NCBI GenBank assembly: GCA_035627835.1
Contig: DASPKX010000109.1
Coordinates: 1-7,122, forward strand
DNA length: 7,122 nucleotides
Direction of reading: 5' to 3'
Origin: DASPKX01 sp035627835
GTDB lineage: Bacteria; Verrucomicrobiota; Verrucomicrobiia; Limisphaerales; SXQI01
The notes under the pieces are model-generated. The model saw only the letters and a list, made by a program, of their open reading frames with translations. It was not told the origin of the DNA and searched no databases. Below, piece after piece: positions 1 through 4,097 of the stretch. The position numbers and the translations under genes were made by a program. Position 1 is the first letter of the stretch. Every line of letters begins with the position of its first letter.

Positions 1-119
1 TCTGCGAACTGGCTTAGTCGCCCCGCCAGGGGCGCCAAACCGCTGGAATGGTCGGCGCAGCGCGTAAGTGCCTGCAATTCGGGCTCGTTCGAGCTGTTAA
101 GGGCTAATTCGGGATCCAT
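1..119 (-). CDS. N-terminal part of an unrecognised protein, runs off the left edge
   Basis: An ATG at 119-117 (minus strand) opens a frame of 39 codons that reaches the left edge without a stop. The protein starts MDPELALNSSNEPELQALTR and goes on with CADHSSGLAPLAGRLSQFA; this acidic, Leu/Ala-rich, helix-like composition looks like a genuine N terminus. A partial ribosome site (GCGAGG) ends four bases before the ATG, and a TATGAT hexamer lies about 35 bases upstream, so a start here is reasonable. I do not recognise the family. Caveats: only 39 residues are visible, the opposite strand is also open from base 1 to 234 in one frame, and the sequence contains a 6-bp hairpin at 19-34 (CGCCCC/GGGGCG) that could belong to the intergenic palindromes nearby. 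Confidence 0.45.
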   Translation of the reverse strand, partial: MDPELALNSSNEPELQALTRCADHSSGLAPLAGRLSQFA

Positions 120-152
120 GAAACCTCGCGCGAAGACTCACCCTTTGGAAAG

Positions 153-158
153 ATCATA
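153..158 (-). promoter_or_regulatory. candidate -10 box of the left-edge gene
   Basis: On the minus strand the hexamer TATGAT matches the sigma-70 -10 consensus at five of six positions. It sits about 33 bases before the ATG at 119. No good -35 hexamer is seen 16-18 bases further upstream, so this is only a weak prediction. Confidence 0.25.
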
Positions 159-190
159 CTTTGCCGTTTCATTCGATGGGAGTTTAGGAC

Positions 191-221
191 GGGGGGTCCG
201 ACACAGGATGTCGGACCCCTC
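191..221. repeat. strong intergenic palindrome (GGGGTCCGACA hairpin)
   Basis: GGGGTCCGACA (193-203) is followed by a five-base loop CAGGA and its exact reverse complement (209-219), giving 11 perfect base pairs. A G-U pair and a G-C pair extend the stem to 191/221. It is not a classical intrinsic terminator in either direction: an A-run, not a T-run, follows it on the plus strand, and no T-run follows on the minus strand. It lies upstream of the left-edge gene. A REP-like dispersed palindrome is the likeliest reading; copy number in the genome would decide this. Confidence 0.6.
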
Positions 222-341
222 CCAAAAAGAGTAAACATTTTCCCGCGGAGAGGCAGAGATGCGGAGCGGGACAGGCAGGATTGCGGATCAAGAGCCACCA
301 ACAAGGGGTATGAGAACAGGGGGATCTGCGGTCGTGCAGAA

Positions 342-359
342 GCGGGTCAGGAGACCCGC
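342..359. repeat. GCGGGTC tetraloop hairpin, first of a pair
   Basis: GCGGGTC (342-348), loop AGGA, then GACCCGC (353-359) form a perfect 7-bp stem. It is preceded by the 9-mer GCGGTCGTG at 328-336, which recurs at 408-416 just after the second hairpin. No T-run follows, so it is not an obvious terminator. It resembles short dispersed palindromes of GC-rich bacterial genomes. Confidence 0.55.
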
Positions 360-380
360 GCTCCGTTCATGAGGCGATTG

Positions 381-398
381 GCGGGACGGGAGTCCCGC
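381..398. repeat. GCGGGAC tetraloop hairpin, second of a pair
   Basis: GCGGGAC (381-387), loop GGGA, then GTCCCGC (392-398) form a perfect 7-bp stem. Stem length, loop length and sequence (GCGGG[T/A]C) match the hairpin at 342-359, so the two look like members of one family 39 bases apart, bracketed by the direct repeat GCGGTCGTG. Function unknown; a REP/RAYT-type element is an inference. Confidence 0.55.
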
Positions 399-446
399 GG
401 TGCTTTAGCGGTCGTGAGGAAAGTTTGAGAAAGTTGATTTGGTTGC

Positions 447-474
447 TTGCGTTGCGGAGAGAAGCACCTATATT
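447..474 (+). promoter_or_regulatory. candidate promoter of the tRNA-fMet gene
   Basis: TTGCGT (447-452), a 16-base spacer and TATATT (469-474) form a sigma-70-like promoter. Transcription would start near 481, about eight bases before the mature tRNA 5' end. The -10 box is good; the -35 box matches only its first half. An alternative -35, TTGCTT at 443-448, would give a spacer of 20. Confidence 0.4.
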
Positions 475-488
475 GCTGACCTCTGGTT

Positions 489-565
<77 letters not shown>

Positions 566-587
566 ACTTTTCTACAAAGTCCTTTTT
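566..587 (+). terminator. weak intrinsic terminator after the tRNA
   Basis: Directly after the CCA end, ACTTT (566-570), loop TCTAC and AAAGT (576-580) form a short A-U rich stem, followed by CC and five T residues (583-587). Its position fits a transcript end, but the stem is weak. Confidence 0.35.
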
Positions 588-1017
588 CCCCGGCCTTCAT
601 CAGAGTGGCTAAACTCAGTAAGGCAATTTGGCACCTCGAGGTTTCGGGCTTGCCAGCATGGAGGTGCAGCAACAGGGCATCGCAAGGTTTAGCGCACTGG
701 CTACGGTATCCACCAAGCTCCGCTGTTCGATATGACATCCAGGTTCTGGACGCCACCCAGCCTCTGAAAGCCGCGTTCGCTGAGCACTCCGATGCTTTCA
801 GTGACCTTTACGGGCAAATCGCGGGATGTGAGCCTGCTGCTGGGCCTTGACCCGTCAGCGCAGAGCAGATGAAGCAGACAGGTTTCAGAACGAACGGGGC
901 AAAAATTCCCGGTTAGCAAAAAGCGCCTGCCCGGTAGCTCGCATCCACGGCAGTTCCAAGACCGTCGCCGATGACTTTGCGTTGAGCGGCCGCCGAATTC
1001 TGGATACAACCGCTGAC
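588..1017. other. about 430 bases without a supported gene
   Basis: Several overlapping open frames exist on both strands (for example 605-850 plus and 701-1009 minus). None has a recognisable domain, a good ribosome site or a protein-like composition, and they contradict one another. The frame of the downstream membrane protein stays open back to 847, but residues coded before 1018 look unlike a conserved protein. I see no RNA gene, terminator or mobile-element end here. Confidence 0.45.
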
Positions 1018-1581
1018 GTGAAGCGGCTAAGGAGCAAATGGTTTGCGGTGGGAGCGACGTTGCTGGCGCTGGGCCTGATCACCTACAACCGCCTAAGGCC
1101 AGCATCCTTCCCACTTGATGAAAACCTCCTCCGAACCGAGAGCAGAGCAAAGCTGATCGCCCCGAATGGCCCATGGCACAAACGCGTGTGGTTCGAACTT
1201 ACTTACTCAAGGAAGCACCCGCCTACGAATCCATTGGCCCACAGATTTAACTCAACGGAGCCACGCAGTTGCCACATTCATTCATTGCTAAACCAATGCA
1301 TGGAGACCACCGGGACAGAGTACATTGTGGAAAAGAAGGTCGCGCTGGGAACGGTCATGTTCGGGCACACAAACGTTTTAAACGGAATCGAGTGGGTTCA
1401 AGCCTTCCAAGACGCTCTGCAAAAAAACTCTCCGCAGTGGTATGATTTCGGGGATCATACTTTCAAAAGTAATAACCTCGTTCTGCTGCGTTACGACGAA
1501 AACACGGTGCTCGTTTTAACGCCCGAAGCAGCCAAGAAATACCGGGAACAGCACCCAAAGCTGGTGTTGCTTGAGCCGTAA
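1018..1581 (+). CDS. membrane-anchored hypothetical protein
   Basis: Unrecognised protein of 187 residues from the GTG at 1018; the frame is open back to a possible start at 847 (244 residues). The GTG is preferred because it puts a basic segment (KRLRSK) directly before one hydrophobic helix (WFAVGATLLALGLITYNRL, about residues 8-26), as in an N-in signal anchor or uncleaved signal peptide. The remaining 160 residues are soluble and probably periplasmic. They include two cysteines nine residues apart (C85 and C94, in CHIHSLLNQC) that could form a disulphide, and a block GTVMFGHTNVLNGIEWVQAF that looks like a conserved core. No catalytic motif is recognised. The ribosome site is poor; oddly, a good AGGAG at 1030-1034 precedes an ATG at 1038 that is out of frame. 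The gene stands alone and converges with the PIN-like gene. Confidence 0.6.
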   Translation: MKRLRSKWFAVGATLLALGLITYNRLRPASFPLDENLLRTESRAKLIAPNGPWHKRVWFELTYSRKHPPTNPLAHRFNSTEPRSCHIHSLLNQCMETTGTEYIVEKKVALGTVMFGHTNVLNGIEWVQAFQDALQKNSPQWYDFGDHTFKSNNLVLLRYDENTVLVLTPEAAKKYREQHPKLVLLEP

Positions 1582-1691
1582 ATGGCATTAACGTGGCTCA
1601 CGTAGCGTGTCACTGAGCCCGAGGAGCGGTTGCTGCGCTCATTATCCAGGCAGCGACGGGGGGAGGAAGCAGAACGACTGACGAAACAGGA

Positions 1692-1744
1692 AGCCGCCCG
1701 CACCTGCGGGTTAAGTGGTTATCAATCGCGGCTAGGCTTTTTTT
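1692..1744 (+). terminator. possible terminator between the convergent genes
   Basis: AGCCGC (1692-1697) pairs with GCGGCT (1728-1733) and encloses an inner hairpin CCGC/GCGG (1698-1709); seven T residues follow at 1738-1744. This could end rightward transcription of the membrane-protein gene. It overlaps the last codons of the opposing PIN-like gene, where the T-run encodes lysines, so the T-run may be coincidental. The inner hairpin alone (CCCGC/GCGGG, 1697-1710) could also slow leftward transcription. Confidence 0.28.
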
Positions 1745-2423
1745 GAGGATTTTTCAAGAATTCCAGCAGTTCCTCTGGCTGGCTTAAAATCGGAATGCCG
1801 TACTGATGATGCAGCTCCAAAGGCTTGCTTGTCATCAGGACCGCCATCGCGCGATCGCAAGCTAAAACGTCGCAGTACGGCACTGCTACGGCAGCGTGAT
1901 TGAAATCGAACATGTCGTTTTGTTTGAACCTTTTTGTTCCGACAATCAGCGCTGCATTTACCCCAGCGAGCACTTGCATCGATGGGAGCGTCGTAGGGTC
2001 ATAACCTCCTAATTCGTTGGCGGCAGTCGCCGCTTCACACGCGCTCCGGTACCTCTCAAAAAACTCTCGCGCGATTTCGTAAAACTCCGCCTTCCATGCA
2101 CGGAAAATTCGGGCCTTTTCCCGCTCTAGCGTTTGGCTGTAGGATATTTGATGCTCGCGATACCATCGCGCATCTTCATTAGTAGCGGTCGCGTAAGCCT
2201 CACGGTCTGGCGTGTAATCCAAGCCTTTGGTATCTTCAGCTAGGATTTCAACACGCAGATTCCAGTAGCAGTCAAAGAGCACCTTTTGAAAAAGGAGACT
2301 AGTAGAAATGCTCCCCGGCTCTTTTAGGTCAAAGTTGTGCGCTGTTGCTATGCCGATCTGTGTCCACACCATGTGGTGGAGTGAACGCCCTTGCGGCCCA
2401 CGGCCAAAAATACTTCTGCGCAC
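1722..2423 (-). CDS. C-terminal part of a frameshifted PIN-like nuclease
   Basis: This frame of 233 codons from a GTG holds the second half of a PIN-type ribonuclease fold. Near its end it carries FDFNHAAVAVPYCDVLACDR (about residues 172-191). D173, D185 and D190 are candidates for the C-terminal acidic metal ligands of the PIN active site, and the D-x-x-H-A-A followed by P-Y-C-D pattern is typical of larger PIN-like proteins. Between the halves lies a long helical insert rich in aromatic and charged residues (about 75-135). The GTG at 2423 has no ribosome site and the frame is open back to about 2447, so it probably is not an independent start: the first acidic residue lies in the upstream frame. 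It would be made only after a frameshift or by reinitiation. It most likely belongs to a gene inactivated or read through at 2433-2436. Confidence 0.6.
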   Translation of the reverse strand: MRRSIFGRGPQGRSLHHMVWTQIGIATAHNFDLKEPGSISTSLLFQKVLFDCYWNLRVEILAEDTKGLDYTPDREAYATATNEDARWYREHQISYSQTLEREKARIFRAWKAEFYEIAREFFERYRSACEAATAANELGGYDPTTLPSMQVLAGVNAALIVGTKRFKQNDMFDFNHAAVAVPYCDVLACDRAMAVLMTSKPLELHHQYGIPILSQPEELLEFLKNPQKKPSRD

Positions 2424-2427
2424 CTGT

Positions 2428-2928
2428 TCAGTAAAATTCAGCTGTTATAACCCCGCGCGGGTTGTGCAGACAGAGCCCACTGCTTAGCTCATCCATCAAC
2501 CTTGCTGTGGCTTGTCGGGTTTTAGGGTCACCCTGCTTCACAAGCTCTGCAAACAGCTCAAAACTCGCGGGGCATACAATTCGCTCGGCCGCGTGCAGAG
2601 AGCGCAGGAGCTCAAGTAGTGCCTGGTACCGTGCATCCTCAGAGCGTTGGAGCGCAGCATCGCGCAACCGTATCCAATGATTTATATCGAGATAGACCAG
2701 GACCTTCTTATGAACCTCTCCGACGAGGGCATGCAGCTGAAGAAAGCCGTATTCACCTAAAGTCATTTCGGGACGCCTCGCGTGATAAATGATTGATTCT
2801 TCAAGACCCCGCCGGGCCCAAGGTTGCGAGAGCAGGCGCTTGAAAAGCGCGGCACCTGACGATTTGGTTTCCGCCGTTAGCTCGTGAACGAATTTATCGG
2901 CAAGAGCTTGGATTTCCTTTTCGCGCAT
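2428..2928 (-). CDS. N-terminal part of a frameshifted PIN-like nuclease
   Basis: The 166-codon frame starts at ATG 2928, six codons into the first helix-like segment (MREKEIQALADKFVHEL). Its core is VLVYLDINHWIRLRD (residues 76-90), where D81 sits at the end of a hydrophobic strand as the first metal-binding acid of PIN nucleases. PASFELFAELVK (120-131) supplies the likely second acid, E124. It stops at TGA 2430-2428 soon after HNPRGVITAEF, while the missing C-terminal acids are encoded in the next frame. Joined, the two frames give about 401 residues, much longer than VapC toxins (about 130), and no antitoxin gene lies beside it. A TATAAA at 2954-2949 could be the -10 box; no clear ribosome site precedes the ATG. 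PIN proteins cut single-stranded RNA; the target here cannot be inferred. Confidence 0.62.
   Translation of the reverse strand: MREKEIQALADKFVHELTAETKSSGAALFKRLLSQPWARRGLEESIIYHARRPEMTLGEYGFLQLHALVGEVHKKVLVYLDINHWIRLRDAALQRSEDARYQALLELLRSLHAAERIVCPASFELFAELVKQGDPKTRQATARLMDELSSGLCLHNPRGVITAEFY
2433..2436 (-). other. frameshift site in the PIN-like gene
   Basis: On the minus strand the coding sequence reads GAA TTT TAC TGA. Removing one T from the four-T run gives GAA TTT ACT GAA CAG GTG, which joins ...ITAEF to TEQVRRSIF... in the downstream frame without any stop. A one-base insertion, a sequencing error in a homopolymer, or a +1 ribosomal slip on UUU-U would all explain it. Confidence 0.6.
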
Positions 2929-3161
2929 CCGTTGTTGAACGAACAGTGTTTATACAACCCGAGAGGCAGATGCTATTAAAACCCGCCATACAAGGAGACT
3001 CCGTCCGCCATGAGGCGAGCTAAACTCTGCAAGCCTGCCCAGCTCTTCATGAGGGTTTAAGCGGCATTACAGGACCGCTTTCGACGGATGCACGGAGAAA
3101 ACGCACTTAACGCGGCCAGGTCAAAGCTCGAAAATGTTCCCACACCCGATTGAGAGCTGGA

Positions 3162-3188
3162 TTGACAAGCGCTCTTACCTATTCAAAT
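3162..3188 (+). promoter_or_regulatory. candidate promoter of the small two-gene unit
   Basis: A perfect -35 hexamer TTGACA (3162-3167) is followed after 15 bases by TCAAAT (3183-3188), four of six -10 matches. Transcription would begin near 3195, before the ATG at 3215. This fits the internal start chosen for the DUF2158 gene rather than the upstream ATG at 3134. The short spacer and modest -10 make it tentative. Confidence 0.38.
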
Positions 3189-3214
3189 GCTTATCTCCAA
3201 CAAGAGCGAAAGTT

Positions 3215-3403
3215 ATGGCGCAAACCTTCAAAACTGGTGACGTAGTGCAATTAAAATCGGGCGGACCAAAAATGACGATAGCTGAGGTGGACCACGGAGG
3301 GCAACGGTACTTTTGCAAGTGGTTCGCCGGGGCGAAGATCGAAACTGGAGCCTTTCACGTGGACACCCTCAAACCTGCCTCGGCGCAGAAAAAGGAGGAT
3401 TAA
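3215..3403 (+). CDS. YodC-like DUF2158 small protein
   Basis: The 62-residue protein MAQTFKTGDVVQLKSGGPKM... has the hallmarks of the DUF2158 (YodC-like) family: the N-terminal GDVVxLKSGGPxMT strand pair, the central C34-x-W-F motif in RYFCKWFAGAK, and a terminal strand ending in LKP. The fold is a small SH3-like beta barrel by family knowledge; the biochemical role is unknown. The frame is open upstream to an ATG at 3134, but the 27 extra residues match nothing in the family and would begin before the candidate promoter, so ATG 3215 is preferred. A weak GAGCGAAAG lies just upstream. Its last codons contain the ribosome site of the next gene, so the two are almost surely co-transcribed. Members of this family often occur in accessory DNA such as integron cassettes. 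Confidence 0.85.
   Translation: MAQTFKTGDVVQLKSGGPKMTIAEVDHGGQRYFCKWFAGAKIETGAFHVDTLKPASAQKKED
3391..3398 (+). promoter_or_regulatory. strong ribosome binding site for the DUF6953-like gene
   Basis: AAAGGAGG lies inside the last codons of the DUF2158 gene and ends 11 bases before the ATG at 3410. It is the strongest Shine-Dalgarno sequence in the window and settles that start. Confidence 0.75.
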
Positions 3404-3409
3404 ACGGCC

Positions 3410-3688
3410 ATGGCCACCGTGCACGATGTTGCAATTTGGATGAAGGAGCGCATCGAGTCTGCGGGGGTGCTTTATCAGGATGAAGCGGTAGCCGAAATTC
3501 AATCCAGATTCGATTGCGAATCGAGCGAGTTCCTCCGCATTAATCAAAGTGGGAATTGGTCCATTGCCCCAAATGTACTGACGATCTTTCGGAAGATGAC
3601 CGAGAACACCGTGGTTTGGGACCGATACGAACGGATGTGGCGCTTGAGAGAAGACTCCGATTTGCCAGGTAAACGCGGGTGCGTCTGA
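3410..3688 (+). CDS. DUF6953-like small protein
   Basis: The 92-residue protein begins MATVHDVAIWMKERIESAG and continues with LYQDEAVAEIQSRF, INQSGNWSIAPNVLTIFRKM and VVWDRYERMWRLREDSDLPG. This order (DVAxWM helix, LYQ-x-x-x-V-x-x-I helix, a N-x-x-G-N-x-x-I turn, FRK(M/L)T helix, W-x-x-x-E-R-x-W-R-x-R-E end) matches what I recall of the small DUF6953 family, a helical protein of unknown function with no enzyme motif. Length is complete for that family. It starts six bases after the DUF2158 stop behind a strong AAAGGAGG, so the two form a transcription unit and perhaps a functional pair. Its stop codon TGA at 3686-3688 directly touches the converging stop codon of the EEP remnant. The family name is from memory and should be confirmed by profile search. 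Confidence 0.78.
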   Translation: MATVHDVAIWMKERIESAGVLYQDEAVAEIQSRFDCESSEFLRINQSGNWSIAPNVLTIFRKMTENTVVWDRYERMWRLREDSDLPGKRGCV

Positions 3689-3949
3689 TCAATACGCGGG
3701 CGGGAGGCCCAGATGAATAAGGACGGGAAAATGGTCTGTGTAAAGCCTCCGCGCCTCGCCCTTGCCCCTGCTGTGCTTCTGAATGGTGACTGACTCAAAG
3801 CGCAGTCCACTCGCGCCCTTCACAATGGCATCGCTCACCAAGATGCGGTCGTACGCTGAGCCGTTCGCGTGAGTAACTGGCTTCCCGGTGAAGAAATCCA
3901 AAGTATCCACCATCGGCGGGCGAGCTTTGAACAGCACCGCAAGCTCTCC
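3689..3949 (-). pseudogene. C-terminal remnant of an EEP-family nuclease/phosphatase
   Basis: The minus-strand frame (open from 3949, possible GTG start at 3937) encodes about 82-86 residues ending YTDHFPVLIHLGLPPAY. The TDHFPV sequence is the C-terminal (S/T)DH(F/Y)P signature of the endonuclease/exonuclease/phosphatase superfamily, in which the Asp-His pair is catalytic. AYDRILVSDAI, about 40 residues earlier, matches the usual 'DRI-(F/L)-V-S' strand preceding it. The rest of a normal EEP domain (about 250 residues, with the N-terminal metal-binding Asn and Glu and the GDxN motif) is missing: the upstream frame stops at a TAG at 3952-3950, and I find no continuation in the other two frames before the kinase gene. 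It is therefore a 5'-truncated remnant, possibly cut off when flanking DNA arrived. No ribosome site precedes the GTG. Confidence 0.55.
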
Positions 3950-4044
3950 CTATTTGGGCGTGAGGTGTCACCGTCCTTCACACTGCCGCTTGCGAGCCGG
4001 AGGTTGCAAATGCATCCTGAATCTCTACTTTGCTCATGCAGGCA

Positions 4045-4063
4045 AATCAGGGCAACCCTGATT
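4045..4063. promoter_or_regulatory. perfect dyad upstream of the histidine kinase gene
   Basis: AATCAGGGCAACCCTGATT is an 8-bp perfect inverted repeat around a 3-bp centre (CAA). It ends 34 bases before the preferred GTG start of the kinase and covers the alternative TTG start at 4062. No T-run follows, so it is not a terminator. Length and symmetry fit an operator for a dimeric regulator, for example of the LuxR/NarL helix-turn-helix type, or an RNA hairpin in the leader. A poor promoter (TTGCAA at 4004-4009, 16-base spacer, TACTTT) lies just upstream. Confidence 0.5.
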
Positions 4064-4097
4064 GAAACTCGGGCGAGTGCGCGCGGAAACTCATCGA

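Noticed and set aside
1..234. Plus-strand frame open from the left edge to a TAA at 232-234
   Set aside because: It runs straight through the 11-bp palindrome and the peptide has random-looking composition; the minus-strand ATG frame is a better candidate.
104..304. Minus-strand 66-codon frame across the palindrome
   Set aside because: TTG start without a ribosome site, no recognisable motif, and it overlaps the hairpin and the left-edge gene.
605..1009. Overlapping frames at 605-850 (plus) and 701-1009 (minus)
   Set aside because: They contradict each other, lack ribosome sites and domains, and the minus frame is rich in Arg/Ser/Cys as expected for a shadow frame.
3059..3080. AAGCGG/CCGCTT inverted repeat with a ten-base loop
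   Set aside because: Short stem, long loop, no T-run and no placement near a gene start; expected by chance.
3020..3120. Possible integron attC site before the DUF2158 gene (ACTTAAC at 3105-3111 fits RYYYAAC)
   Set aside because: No matching GTTRRRY partner or paired inner boxes were found on either side of the two-gene unit, and there is no integrase in the window.
4062..4097. TTG at 4062 as the kinase start
   Set aside because: It lies inside the perfect dyad, has only a partial ribosome site, and adds 12 residues with no conserved character; GTG 4098 is preferred, though not proven.
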